DNA from: a virus
Length of the DNA: 37,745 nt
Virus record (IMG/VR): IMGVR_UViG_3300017770_000047
Coordinates: 1 to 37,745 of that record
Direction: 5' to 3' (one strand)
Below, one piece after another: positions 5,797 to 15,085 of the stretch; positions within the stretch are counted from its first letter, which is position 1, and each line of letters starts with the position of its first letter. A program made the translations under genes and the position numbers. The notes below the pieces were generated by a model. The model was not told the DNA's origin. It did no database searches and was given only the letters and a program-made list of their open reading frames with translations.

Positions 5797-7878
5797 ATGG
5801 AAACAAATAGCCTTTCAGAATCATTAACATATGTTGGAAAAGAACCAAATGTAGATCATTTGAGGACAGCGTATGAACAAACAGTTTTAGAACTTGAGCC
5901 TTATTTTGACCTTTGTCGTGATTCATATGACAACAGGCGTAATTACTGGGCTGGTAAAAGCCGTGACCACAGAAAGCACGGAGCTGATGCGTTCCCTTGG
6001 GAAGGTGCATCTGACATGGAGGCTCATGTTATTGACGAAAGGATAAGCAGGTTAGTTGCTTTATTTATGTCCTCAATGAGCAGAGCAAATGTAAGAGCAT
6101 TTCCAGTTGAGGTTAGCGATATAGCTAGATCAAAAGTAGTTTCTAGTTTTTTAAAGTGGATGATATCTTCTGGGTATATTCCAAGGCTTAATAAAGAAAT
6201 AGAACTAGGAGCTAACTATCTTCTAGAAAGAGGGTTATTAATTACTCATGTTGGGTGGCAGAGAGAAGACAGAAGGTTTTTGCAAGAATTAACCCTTGAA
6301 CAAATAGCTAGTGTAAGCCCAGAAATATTGCAGTTAATCGAATCTGAAGTTGGCAACAATCAGGTTATAAATCTGCTAATGAGTTCTTTTGATGGATTAA
6401 CAAAATCAAAGGCAAAAAAATCATTAAAAGAACTTAAGAAAAAAGGAAAAACAAAAATTCCAGTAATTAAAAGACAGATAAATTGTCCTGATGTAAGAAC
6501 ACTAGCTCCTGATTTTGATTTCTTTTTTCCATCATATGTTACAGATCCTCAAAGGGCACCTTATTGTTTCTGGAGGAACTATTACACTCCCCAAGAGCTA
6601 GAACAAAAAGTTATTACAGATGGTTGGGACGCTGATTTTGTATCAACAATGATAGAAAAATACAGGGGTGTTGATATCTCGGATATAGAGAAACGGCAAG
6701 AGGGCAATAGAAATAACTCAATATCTGATTACGGATATCAGGCTGAAGATTTAATTGAATTAATATATGGATACCAAAGGTTAATTGATCCAGATGATGG
6801 TTCAGAGGGAATTTACTATACAGTATTTCACAAGGACTTTAGTGGTGATAGTGACGCACCAGCATTTGCGGTATTTGAATTACTTAATGGTTACGAGGAT
6901 TATCCTATAGTAGTAACAAAACTTTCCGAAGATTCAAAGCGTTTGTATGATACTACAACAGCACCAGATCTACTGCGAGGAATACAAAATCAAGTAAAAG
7001 TAGAGAGAGATTGTAGGGTGGACAGAAACAGTCTAGCTACCCTGCCTCCTATTATGCACCCTGTTGGTCAAGCACCAACTGATTATGGACCAGCTAGGTA
7101 CATTCCATATCGAAGAAAAGGAGAAATAGATTTTGGACCTACTCCACCATTGCCGCAAGGTTCCATAGAAATAGAAAAAACTTTGCAGGATCAAGCTGAT
7201 CGCTTGATGGGATTAGATGATAGTAGGATTAGCCAGTTAAAGAAGCAGTTCTTAGTAAATAAATTTTTAGAACACAATGCAGAGGTACTAAAATTAGCTT
7301 ATCGTTGTTATCAACGATTTGGACCAGATAGCACATTCTTCAGAGTAACTGGATCACCAGATCCACAAATGTTTAATAAAGGAGATCCTAATGAGAACTT
7401 TGATATTATGATATCTTACGATGTACTTAACTCTGACCCAGAATCGCAAGAAGCTAAATTACAGCAAATTACAGCACTTACTCAACTTGACCGTAGCGGA
7501 AGAATTAATATTGATAATCTACTAACAGCTATGGCTAATGCTGTTGACCCAGTACTAGCTGATTCGATTCTACAGCCCGCACAAGATGCTCAGGAAGAAA
7601 TAGTCAAGCAAGTTACTGATGATTTGTCTAAAATATATGCTGGAATTGAAATGCCAGCTCGTCCTAATGGTGCTCAGATTGCTATGGGAGTTATACAACA
7701 ATATACTCAACAGCCAGATATCATGCAAAGAGCTGAACAAGACGAAGCATTTAGGGGAAGATTAGAAAAATATGCTGGACAATATACTTTCCAGTTGCAA
7801 CAAACACAAAATGCTCAAATTGGTAAAGTTGGAACAGCACCTGCACAAATGGGTTCTATAAGTACCCAATCAATGTAA
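5797..7878 (+). CDS. Portal protein
   Basis: A 693-residue protein that would form the dodecameric ring at the head vertex, through which DNA is packaged and ejected. Supporting features are position right after the terminase, the large size typical of podovirus portals, the tryptophan/aromatic-rich N-terminal region (DNRRNYWAG, AFPWEGASDMEAHVIDER), a central mixed region with YGYQRLIDPDDG, and a glutamine-rich C-terminal tail (about 620-693) like the barrel end of long portals. It follows a 23-bp gap with no clear Shine-Dalgarno. The assignment is by pattern and context; no catalytic motif exists to check. Confidence 0.85.
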   Translation: METNSLSESLTYVGKEPNVDHLRTAYEQTVLELEPYFDLCRDSYDNRRNYWAGKSRDHRKHGADAFPWEGASDMEAHVIDERISRLVALFMSSMSRANVRAFPVEVSDIARSKVVSSFLKWMISSGYIPRLNKEIELGANYLLERGLLITHVGWQREDRRFLQELTLEQIASVSPEILQLIESEVGNNQVINLLMSSFDGLTKSKAKKSLKELKKKGKTKIPVIKRQINCPDVRTLAPDFDFFFPSYVTDPQRAPYCFWRNYYTPQELEQKVITDGWDADFVSTMIEKYRGVDISDIEKRQEGNRNNSISDYGYQAEDLIELIYGYQRLIDPDDGSEGIYYTVFHKDFSGDSDAPAFAVFELLNGYEDYPIVVTKLSEDSKRLYDTTTAPDLLRGIQNQVKVERDCRVDRNSLATLPPIMHPVGQAPTDYGPARYIPYRRKGEIDFGPTPPLPQGSIEIEKTLQDQADRLMGLDDSRISQLKKQFLVNKFLEHNAEVLKLAYRCYQRFGPDSTFFRVTGSPDPQMFNKGDPNENFDIMISYDVLNSDPESQEAKLQQITALTQLDRSGRINIDNLLTAMANAVDPVLADSILQPAQDAQEEIVKQVTDDLSKIYAGIEMPARPNGAQIAMGVIQQYTQQPDIMQRAEQDEAFRGRLEKYAGQYTFQLQQTQNAQIGKVGTAPAQMGSISTQSM

Positions 7879-7881
7879 CAT

Positions 7882-8103
7882 ATGACCCTACAAGAAGCAC
7901 TAGACTCATTAAGTCATCACGAAAGTTTTGGTTTGTTTATGCAGACTATATCAGATTTAAGAGAGGAGTCCATTGAGGCTCTTCATGACGCTGATTCAAA
8001 TAAAATTCAGCAAATAAGTGGTCAAATACTTAGCTATGACCAGATTTTACAAATGGCAGACTGGCGTTCATTACAGCGACGCTTTGGTTCTAATTTAAAT
8101 TAA
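7882..8103 (+). CDS. Small helical protein after the portal, unknown
   Basis: A 73-residue acidic, probably all-helical protein starting 3 bp after the portal stop. No motif is recognised. Small genes here in related podoviruses are often head accessory proteins. It ends just before the promoter for the capsid genes. Confidence 0.7.
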   Translation: MTLQEALDSLSHHESFGLFMQTISDLREESIEALHDADSNKIQQISGQILSYDQILQMADWRSLQRRFGSNLN

Positions 8104-8115
8104 ATTTGGACAGTA

Positions 8116-8124
8116 TGCTATAAT
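8116..8124 (+). promoter_or_regulatory. Extended -10 promoter for the capsid genes
   Basis: TGCTATAAT is a perfect extended -10 (TGnTATAAT). No good -35 is seen at the normal distance, which extended -10 promoters tolerate. Predicted start is near 8131, about 30 nt before the scaffold gene. It gives the scaffold, capsid and decoration genes their own transcription unit ending at the terminator 10787-10820. Confidence 0.65.
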
Positions 8125-8162
8125 ATACAAATCGCTATCGCTTGGCGTAAAAAGTGGATATT

Positions 8163-9245
8163 ATGACAGATGAAATCAAAAGTGCGGTCGCTCAAGCACT
8201 TCAAGAAAACATGAGTGGTAATAACATGTCCCCTGAAGCATTTGCTAACAGGAGACTAAAACAACTTCAACCAGAAGTTTCAGAGGCTCAAGAGCCACAA
8301 GAAACGGAGGAAGAGGTTATCGACACAGTACAGGAAGAAGTGCCAGAAGAACCAGTTCAAGAGCCAGAGGCTGTTGAATCTGAGGAAGCTGATACAACTG
8401 AAAGTACTGATGAAGTTCTTTCACAGTACAACTTAGACGAAATGTCTGAGCAAGATTTAAAAGAACTTGCTGAAAAGCTTGGATCCAGAGCTGTTGCTCG
8501 TTTTGGGGAATTAACCGCAAAGCGTAAACAGGCTGAAGAAGAGCTTATGAGAATTAAGCAATCAATGCAACAAACCAATCCGTTAACTGTAAAGGAATCA
8601 ATAAAAGATAATCCATACAGCAATTTAAATACGATTGAAGAGTTGCAGGAAAAAGCTGAAGAAATTAATAACATCGTAGAATGGGCTGAGGACACATTAT
8701 TTAATTCTGATGGATACGGTCCAGATGATGTAGTAACTGAAGTAGAGGGCAAAGAAGTAACTAAAGCAGAAGTAAGAAATGCTTTAAAGAATGCCAGAAA
8801 GGGTAAAGCAAAATACTTACCTGATCAGTTAAATAAAATTAATAATATAGCCCAATCAAAAGAAGTTAAATCTCAGTTTCAGCAAAAAGCTACGGAAGAA
8901 TTGCCTTGGCTTTCTGGGGAGGACAACGATGTTCGCCAAAGATACGAGGCAATGATTAATGATAAGCGTTTTCAAGATTTAGAAAACGAAGTATCACCAG
9001 ACATATCAGCTCAACTACCATATATTATTGCTCATGCTGCAAATAGTATATATGGTCGAAGAACAATAGAAGATACAAAGTCTGGCGTAAAATTAAATCC
9101 GCCCTCAACTGGTGCAAATTCAGCACCTTCGTCTAATCGTGCTAAAAAAGGAGCTAAGGCTTTGGCTGATCTCAACAGTCGTTTTAAAGAATCAGGAGAT
9201 AAAAATGATTTCATCAAACTCCGTACACTTCAACTCACAAAATAA
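8163..9245 (+). CDS. Scaffolding protein (putative)
   Basis: About 360 residues, strongly acidic at the N-terminus with a Glu/Val/Pro-rich stretch (roughly residues 35-85) followed by helical, charged sequence and a small basic C-terminal segment (NRAKKGAKAL). This composition, and the place directly before the capsid gene, fit an internal scaffold that directs capsid assembly through a basic tail. The ATG at 8163 is preferred over an in-frame GTG at 8154; neither has a clear ribosome site. No protease motif is seen. Confidence 0.8.
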   Translation: MTDEIKSAVAQALQENMSGNNMSPEAFANRRLKQLQPEVSEAQEPQETEEEVIDTVQEEVPEEPVQEPEAVESEEADTTESTDEVLSQYNLDEMSEQDLKELAEKLGSRAVARFGELTAKRKQAEEELMRIKQSMQQTNPLTVKESIKDNPYSNLNTIEELQEKAEEINNIVEWAEDTLFNSDGYGPDDVVTEVEGKEVTKAEVRNALKNARKGKAKYLPDQLNKINNIAQSKEVKSQFQQKATEELPWLSGEDNDVRQRYEAMINDKRFQDLENEVSPDISAQLPYIIAHAANSIYGRRTIEDTKSGVKLNPPSTGANSAPSSNRAKKGAKALADLNSRFKESGDKNDFIKLRTLQLTK

Positions 9246-9256
9246 CCCATTAAATT

Positions 9257-10273
9257 ATGGCTATTACAGATACATTCAATCCAGCGTTACAACCAGTAAC
9301 GACTCAGGGTCCGAGTGCTTCTAATCGTGAGGACTTGACTGATGTCTTGACTATCCTCGCACCTGAAGAAACTCCAGCCCTTTCATCCGCTAACCGACAA
9401 GGAGCTAATGCTACTTTCGTTGAGTGGACCGTTGATTCCTTGTCTTCACCATCTACTGCTGGTGTAAGCGAAGGAGCAGATATAACCTCATTCACCGACC
9501 AGTTCGCAAGCCGTGCTCGTCTTGGTAACTATGTCCAGAAGTTCCGCAGGGACTTCATGGTATCCGATCTGCAAGAAGCAGTCGAATCCGTTGGACCAGC
9601 TAAAGTTGCTCAAGCAGAAGCTAAAGCTATCCGTGAACTTAAGCGTGACATTGAAGCAACTATACTTTCTGACAATGATCGTCAGGCTGAAAATGGTGCA
9701 GTTGCATACAAAATGCGTGGTCTTGGCGATTGGCTGGACTCAGCAGGTCCTTCAGATGTTCCTGCTGACTATCGTACTCCTGCCGCATCTATTGATGCAA
9801 ATGGTAGCAGTATCACAGAGTCCCAGTTCAACACCGTTATTCGTTCGATTTATCGTGCAAATGGTGAAGCTAACAACCTTGTTCTTATTGCTGACACTAG
9901 CCTTCGTCGTCAAATTGCTGACTTCGCTCGCTTTGGTGTTGATGTTGCTAATGGAACAAATGCTGGCGTTCGTTCAGTTAACTACGATGGCAATAGCTCA
10001 ACAATTAAGTTATCAGTAGAAGTTTACCAATCTGACTTTGGTATTGTTTCTATTATTAACATGAACCCAGAAACTAACCCAGAGACAGTTACTGGTGCTA
10101 GTGCTAATCACGATAGAGGTTATATGATTAACCCTGATTACTACGGCATTCACGAGCTAATCCCTATGGGTGCAAGTCGTCTACCTAACATGGGTGGTGG
10201 CGAGCGTGGTTTTGTTGACTGTGCATTGACACTTGGTGTTTATGCTCCAGCCGCACATGGTAAAATCTCATAA
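9257..10273 (+). CDS. Major capsid protein (SU10-like HK97 fold)
   Basis: A 338-residue shell protein. It resembles the SU10-type capsid family: RLGNYVQKFRRDFMVS (about 88-103), then AKAIRELKRDIEATILS (about 122-138) and a late NPDYYGIHELIPMG region. It sits between scaffold and decoration genes with its own promoter and terminator. Codon use differs from its neighbours: arginine is mostly CGT rather than AGA/AGG, as expected for the most highly expressed phage gene. No delta domain or leader cleavage signal is obvious. Confidence 0.88.
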   Translation: MAITDTFNPALQPVTTQGPSASNREDLTDVLTILAPEETPALSSANRQGANATFVEWTVDSLSSPSTAGVSEGADITSFTDQFASRARLGNYVQKFRRDFMVSDLQEAVESVGPAKVAQAEAKAIRELKRDIEATILSDNDRQAENGAVAYKMRGLGDWLDSAGPSDVPADYRTPAASIDANGSSITESQFNTVIRSIYRANGEANNLVLIADTSLRRQIADFARFGVDVANGTNAGVRSVNYDGNSSTIKLSVEVYQSDFGIVSIINMNPETNPETVTGASANHDRGYMINPDYYGIHELIPMGASRLPNMGGGERGFVDCALTLGVYAPAAHGKIS

Positions 10274-10293
10274 TTAAATAGGAGGAAAATATT

Positions 10294-10764
10294 ATGGCTA
10301 TTCAACTTAAAAAAGTTTCTAATTTAGAAACACTCGCTCTTGGATTTAACTACGAAGGCAGTATTGACATCGCAAATGATGTTCCTACTGGTGGAGCAGT
10401 TGACATTCAGTTTAACTCAGCAGAACTTGCAGGAACAGTAGGAAAAGTGGCTCTGGTCGTTGACCAACATGTTCCTGCCGATAATAGTGGTTCAACTGAT
10501 TACACAAGCTACAAAGTACAAGTAGGCGATACTGCAGACCCTAATGGTCAAATCGCTGATGTAGAGCTTTGCCCTGCAGGTACCGAAGCAGCAATAAACA
10601 CAATCTTCACCAGCACAGGTGATGATGCTTTTGGAACTGTTGTTAGCAATGTAGGTGCTACATTTGTTTCATTAAATGAAACTGATGAAGCATTAGCTAC
10701 TGCTGGTAAAGTTTCATTATTCTTCGAATATTATCCCACCGCAGGTGATAATTTTTCTGGATAA
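10294..10764 (+). CDS. Head decoration or minor head protein (putative)
   Basis: A 156-residue, acidic, beta-rich protein (GGAVDIQFNS, GKVALVVDQH, GKVSLFFEYY). It follows the capsid gene with one of the few strong ribosome sites in the window (AGGAGG, 8 nt before ATG) and is the last gene before a terminator, so it is probably made in large amounts. This fits a capsid-stabilising decoration protein. The family is not recognised with certainty. Confidence 0.7.
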   Translation: MAIQLKKVSNLETLALGFNYEGSIDIANDVPTGGAVDIQFNSAELAGTVGKVALVVDQHVPADNSGSTDYTSYKVQVGDTADPNGQIADVELCPAGTEAAINTIFTSTGDDAFGTVVSNVGATFVSLNETDEALATAGKVSLFFEYYPTAGDNFSG

Positions 10765-10786
10765 TTAGCATTATTGTTTATACTAT

Positions 10787-10820
10787 GGGGTGGTTGGGCT
10801 GATCTCAGCCACCCCTTTTT
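10787..10820 (+). terminator. Intrinsic terminator after the capsid genes
   Basis: GGGGTGG pairs with CCACCCC, enclosing a further CTG/CAG stem, and is followed by five T. It ends only 3 bp before the next start codon. Later genes must be reached by read-through. Confidence 0.85.
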
Positions 10821-10822
10821 AT

Positions 10823-11131
10823 ATGAATATATTACACTTCAAAGACACAACTCCTGACGAAGGAGCCACAAATAAAGCAACTGCCGCATTTATTAATAAA
10901 GCAATTATTAATGAAGCTTCTACGCAGAAAAGCAGAGAAGATATAGCCAGAAAAGAAGCTAGGCAAAACATTGGGAGGACTCACCCAACACTTGGTAAGT
11001 GCGTTGCAAACATACCAGCAAGAGAATACTTTAGATTAGTAGAAAAATATGGAAAAGATGTAGTTCTATCTAAAGAATTTTTACAATATTTTAATAAAAA
11101 ACATAGTGACCTTTCACCGAACAAGGCATGA
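10823..11131 (+). CDS. Small head-tail region protein, unknown
   Basis: A 102-residue basic protein, helical, with no motif I recognise. An earlier in-frame start at 10790 would lie inside the terminator stem, so the ATG at 10823 is chosen. It overlaps the next gene by 4 bp (ATGA). Position before the adaptor suggests a head-completion protein. Confidence 0.7.
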   Translation: MNILHFKDTTPDEGATNKATAAFINKAIINEASTQKSREDIARKEARQNIGRTHPTLGKCVANIPAREYFRLVEKYGKDVVLSKEFLQYFNKKHSDLSPNKA

Positions 11132-12138
11132 TATTAAGAAAAAACCAAGATTTATTTAACCTTGTAAGATCACTTGCTGGAGTAAATCAGTTTACATCTA
11201 ACGAAGTAACTAGCTTGGTTAATTTTACAAACAGGCGTTTAACTACCGCTTACAATACTAGCCAAATGTGGACTAGATATATAGTTCCAAGTGAAGAAAG
11301 AAAAGTTTCATCTTTTATTATTTCTGGGATAACAGATAGCAATGAATACAATATTCCATATACAAAATATGGAGATTTTACACATACTGGCACTCAAATA
11401 AGTAATGTTTTTGTTCCAAATAATCAAAGTGCATCTTCACAAACAACAACAATATTTTACAAAAATTCATCTTCTAAGTGGGTTTGGGGTTTAGCTACTT
11501 ATAGCAAAACAACAGCAGATGTAGTTACAATAGCTCCTAGCACCGTTTTTGCTACTCAACAAGACGCAGATGAATTTGAAAGCCCATCAAAAGTTCTTGA
11601 CTGGGGTTTACTCTCAACAAGAACTGGAAACTTAGTTATAACTAATTCAAGCATTATTACTTATGACGAAACATTTGATGTATTAAGTTCTGGTACTACA
11701 AGAGTTTCTAAAACAAGTATAGCTGGTTTTATAAGAGTACATAGAAAACAGGCATTTTTAAATAACTCCAGCACGGAATATGATTTTTTTGTAGATGAAA
11801 ATGGCGCAAATATTCTTAATAGTTCTATAACAAGTGGCACCGCATTTGTTACATATAAAAAACACATTATAGATACTTCAACGGGAGAAATAATTACATC
11901 TCTTGATATAAATGGATCTTCTGGTTCCCAACAAATACCACTTGAGTTTTTTAATTATACTGCTCATTCTGTTTTTGCTGACTTTTTAAGATTAGATGGT
12001 CAAACAGATAAAGCATTTGCGGAAGAGCAAATAGCACAAAACTTTTTAACAGAAGAGCTTGAAAAGGTTGATATAATAAATAACAGAAACTCGTTGAATC
12101 AAAAATTCTCAACATACATAAACACTTCATCACGATAA
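11128..12138 (+). CDS. Tail adaptor protein (T7 gp11-like, putative)
   Basis: A 336-residue protein likely to connect the portal to the tail nozzle. The N-terminal helical part (VNFTNRRLTTAYNTSQMWTR, about 32-51) and C-terminal helix (TAHSVFADFLRLDGQTDKAF) frame a beta-rich middle. That layout is typical of podovirus adaptor or tail tubular A proteins. Coupled by ATGA to the previous gene. The identification is by layout and gene order. Confidence 0.7.
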   Translation: MILRKNQDLFNLVRSLAGVNQFTSNEVTSLVNFTNRRLTTAYNTSQMWTRYIVPSEERKVSSFIISGITDSNEYNIPYTKYGDFTHTGTQISNVFVPNNQSASSQTTTIFYKNSSSKWVWGLATYSKTTADVVTIAPSTVFATQQDADEFESPSKVLDWGLLSTRTGNLVITNSSIITYDETFDVLSSGTTRVSKTSIAGFIRVHRKQAFLNNSSTEYDFFVDENGANILNSSITSGTAFVTYKKHIIDTSTGEIITSLDINGSSGSQQIPLEFFNYTAHSVFADFLRLDGQTDKAFAEEQIAQNFLTEELEKVDIINNRNSLNQKFSTYINTSSR

Positions 12139-12142
12139 TAAA

Positions 12143-12451
12143 ATGGCAAACTCAAATGTAGTAAACTTATACCCTGTTCCCACAAAAGGGGTCAATGACC
12201 AAACACTTACTGTATCGAACAGCGTAGTCCAATTATCTTCTTTTGATGAACTAACACGGTACATTGTTTTAGATGTTCAAGTAGCGGATGTAAGGGTAAC
12301 TTACGACGATTCTGCACCAACAGCCTCCAACGGACATATATTGTTTGCTGGTCGTTCTTATACTTGGGCTAAAGAAACAGCAGAAGCCGCTAAGTTCTTC
12401 AGAGACGGTAGTGCAGATGCTACAATTCATGCTTCTGAATTTACCCAGTAA
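12143..12451 (+). CDS. Small beta-rich structural protein, unknown
   Basis: A 102-residue protein with regular beta patterning (TLTVSNSVVQLSSF, RYIVLDVQVADVRVTYDD) and a GRSYTWAKETAEAAKF segment. It looks like the small jelly-roll proteins found among phage tail genes. It overlaps the adhesin gene by 1 bp (TAATG). No firm family. Confidence 0.7.
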   Translation: MANSNVVNLYPVPTKGVNDQTLTVSNSVVQLSSFDELTRYIVLDVQVADVRVTYDDSAPTASNGHILFAGRSYTWAKETAEAAKFFRDGSADATIHASEFTQ

Positions 12452-14697
12452 TGTCCTCAGAAATACTAGGCGGTGCACAGGATGTACTAAAAGGTAATCT
12501 AGGCGGTGCTTGGGATGTAAAGCATGGTTATGCTGATGCGTATACTGATTTAGGTATAGCTCGTAAATTTGGTGGAGCTGCGGCAGCTTATTCTCTTAGG
12601 GATATAGGAGCTATGAACGGACCAGTAGTTCGTGTTCGTAGAGAAAGCGACAATGCTGAAGCTGACTTTTCTGCATCAGGTGTTCCCTTTATAGCTGATT
12701 GGGTAAATAGGCAAACTGTAAAACCCCTAGATATTCAGGCGTTGAACTCTGGCGGTTCTGGTGTTCGTGATGGTGACTTCCAGATAGCAAGTGCGGCTTA
12801 TTCCTTAAGAAGTCTAGGTACAAGGCAGGCTACAGTATCGGCAACAGGAGATACAATTACTGCCGCTGACGGCAAGTATGTAGTACAGGTTCGTCGCTCT
12901 AGGGACAACACCATTAAGTCCTTTACCGCTGATGAGGTATCAGATGGTACTCTAGTGAGCTTTGTAACAGAGCCAAGTACTGGGTGGAATACACAACCAA
13001 CTTGGAATACTATAGCCCCATCAGGAACTATAAGGTCACAATCAAGTACCTCAAGCACTTCTACATTAACATTTTTTGCTTACGGAACAAGTCACACAAT
13101 ATCTGATAGCAGTAGACCAAGTCATATTCTTGTTAATGAAGGAGATGTTGTTGATATTAACTTAACAGTATCAAATATTCAAGGTGCTGCTAGTGTTGAA
13201 ATAAGAGACGCTGGTACGGATACTGCACTTGATAGTTCTTCAACTATAGCAAACGGAACTGTAGGTGCGTCCTTTACTGTTAATAGTAGCACAAGTGGCG
13301 GAGCGCACATTGTTTTTTCTTCCCTTGAGACTCCTTCAGATTTTAGCGATGGTACAATAACAATTAACTCAGTAACAGTAACTGGAAAGACTGGCTTTGT
13401 CCGCACTTGGTACGACCAAAGTGTAACTGACCAAGGTGGAGGTACAGCAACTGGTAATCACGCTATTCAGGCTACTGCCGCAGAACAACCCAAGATTGTA
13501 AGTTCTGGGGCTTTAATATTGCAGGACAGTAAGCCAACAATAAATTTTGATACATCTTCAAAGACTTTTGGATTTAGCTCATCCCTTGCACTTAGTACAA
13601 CATTTTCTTATTTTAATGTATTTAATCCAGAAGCAGATGCAAAAGTTCTTCACGCAGGTAGCTCACCACGGATTGATTTTGAAAATAGTAACCCAGATGA
13701 AGTAGAAATTGTTAGCAATAGTTTTGGTGGTAGCACCAAAATGAATTTATCAAAAAATGGATTCCTTAGTACTCAAAATTTATTTTCATTAATTAATGTC
13801 AGTACGGCTGTATCTGTATTTGATGGAGGCACAGCTTCTAGCGAAAACCCTAATACTGTTTCTGGTTCTTTTACTTTTACAACATTGGGAGGTGGTGCTG
13901 TTCAAAATCACCAAGAACTTATAGTATACGCCACCGACCAAACAGACAACAGGGGTGCATACGAAGGCAATATGGCGGACCACTACGGCATAACTGGTGT
14001 ACCTACTGGTGCTAATACTGTAAATGGTTTTGTTGAAACTTGGTATGACCAATCAGGTAATGGTAGGGATTCAACTCAAACTACTGCGGCAAGACAACCT
14101 ATTATTGTTGAATCAGGAACTTTTCAGGATGGGTTAAAGTTTACTCATACTGATACTACAAACGGAAAAAGGATGTATGTGCCTCGCAATACATCAGAGC
14201 TAGGAACTGAGTTTGCTCTTGTTTGGGTAGGCAAAATAACTCAGTCCGAAAGTGGAAATAGAACCTTACTCGGAGGAATTAGAAATGTTCAAGGTTATAA
14301 TGTTGGGTCGGTGGGAATAACAAATATTGCTAGTTCGCAATCTATAAGATTTACTAACGAAAAAACAACTACTTCACAACAAAATACAGATATTATAAGC
14401 TCTTCTTACACTATAAATGAAGATTTTGTTGCTTTTGCTAATTACGATGATGATGCAGTAACAGTTTCAGTTGATGATACTGTTCAAACATCGACATTTT
14501 CTAGTACAGTCCTAACTTCTACGGCTGACCTAAGAATAATGGCGGGTCAATTTGCATCTGGGGCAACAGGCGGTATTTATAGAACGCAAGAAAGTCCAAC
14601 TGGAATATGTAAAGAAGTATTGGTATATGATACTAATCAATCAGATAATCGTCCAGCCATAGTAACTAACATTAACAATAAATACTCACTATTCTAA
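12451..14697 (+). CDS. Adhesin/receptor-binding protein with arabinofuranosidase-B-like lectin modules
   Basis: A 748-residue protein. The motif AAYSLRDIGAMNG...VRVRRESDNAE (about 46-70) and a second AAYSLRSLGT...VQVRRSRDN, together with GFVRTWYDQS (about 312) and GFVETWYDQSGNGRDSTQ (about 526), are the hallmarks of the concanavalin-like fold seen at the start of GH54 arabinofuranosidases and reused in phage adhesins. The repeated WYDQS units imply two sugar-binding jelly rolls. I see no proven catalytic pair, so binding rather than cleavage is likelier. It probably recognises surface polysaccharide. Coupled by TAATG on both sides. Confidence 0.75.
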   Translation: MSSEILGGAQDVLKGNLGGAWDVKHGYADAYTDLGIARKFGGAAAAYSLRDIGAMNGPVVRVRRESDNAEADFSASGVPFIADWVNRQTVKPLDIQALNSGGSGVRDGDFQIASAAYSLRSLGTRQATVSATGDTITAADGKYVVQVRRSRDNTIKSFTADEVSDGTLVSFVTEPSTGWNTQPTWNTIAPSGTIRSQSSTSSTSTLTFFAYGTSHTISDSSRPSHILVNEGDVVDINLTVSNIQGAASVEIRDAGTDTALDSSSTIANGTVGASFTVNSSTSGGAHIVFSSLETPSDFSDGTITINSVTVTGKTGFVRTWYDQSVTDQGGGTATGNHAIQATAAEQPKIVSSGALILQDSKPTINFDTSSKTFGFSSSLALSTTFSYFNVFNPEADAKVLHAGSSPRIDFENSNPDEVEIVSNSFGGSTKMNLSKNGFLSTQNLFSLINVSTAVSVFDGGTASSENPNTVSGSFTFTTLGGGAVQNHQELIVYATDQTDNRGAYEGNMADHYGITGVPTGANTVNGFVETWYDQSGNGRDSTQTTAARQPIIVESGTFQDGLKFTHTDTTNGKRMYVPRNTSELGTEFALVWVGKITQSESGNRTLLGGIRNVQGYNVGSVGITNIASSQSIRFTNEKTTTSQQNTDIISSSYTINEDFVAFANYDDDAVTVSVDDTVQTSTFSSTVLTSTADLRIMAGQFASGATGGIYRTQESPTGICKEVLVYDTNQSDNRPAIVTNINNKYSLF

Positions 14698-14927
14698 TGC
14701 TGTACTTAATATACACAAATGAAGAGGATGCTAATGCTCGTGCTGACGAAGAGGGCAAGGAGCTTAACTTTGACTACTGGCGTGAAGACAACGGCATAGG
14801 CACACGATGGCTCACAGCACCTGTTCCTACAGCCGAAGGTGAGTGGGCATTAGATGTTACTGACTACGACTTAGACGAGCAAGAGCAAGCCTCTACAGTT
14901 AGTTCTTATAATCCTGTAACTGAATAA
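14697..14927 (+). CDS. Small acidic protein after the adhesin, unknown
   Basis: A 76-residue, very acidic protein rich in Glu, Asp and Trp. Its place right after an adhesin gene is where tail-fibre assembly chaperones often lie, but no motif supports that. Overlaps neighbours by 1 bp on each side. Confidence 0.7.
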   Translation: MLYLIYTNEEDANARADEEGKELNFDYWREDNGIGTRWLTAPVPTAEGEWALDVTDYDLDEQEQASTVSSYNPVTE

Positions 14928-15085
14928 TGATGGATAGTGTAATTAGAGGAACAGTAGGATCAACAGGGTTTTTTGCCTGTATGGAGCTACAAAGCGTTAA
15001 CACAGCAGTCAGCCTAGTTGTTGGGGTAGCTACCCTAATATTTCTAGGTCTTTCTATTTTTAAACTAATTAAGGAACTTAAATGA
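14927..15085 (+). CDS. Small single-span membrane protein
   Basis: A 52-residue protein (start MMDSVIRGTVGST). It has one clear membrane helix (SLVVGVATLIFLGLSIF, about 29-45) followed by a basic tail KLIKELK. It is coupled to both neighbours: TAATG with the gene before and ATGA with the holin after. Position suggests a holin partner, antiholin or pinholin-like protein. This is inferred from topology and context only. Confidence 0.7.
   Translation: MMDSVIRGTVGSTGFFACMELQSVNTAVSLVVGVATLIFLGLSIFKLIKELK

Noticed and set aside
8357-8752. 131-codon minus-strand frame within the scaffold gene
   Set aside because: It is serine/cysteine-rich shadow translation of an acidic gene on the opposite strand.
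9513-10019. 168-codon plus-strand frame inside the capsid gene
   Set aside because: Leucine/valine-rich shadow of the capsid gene in another frame; no ribosome site.
10578-10583. GGTACC in the decoration gene as part of the early motif family
   Set aside because: It lacks the A-tract and flanks and is the single late-block occurrence, consistent with chance.
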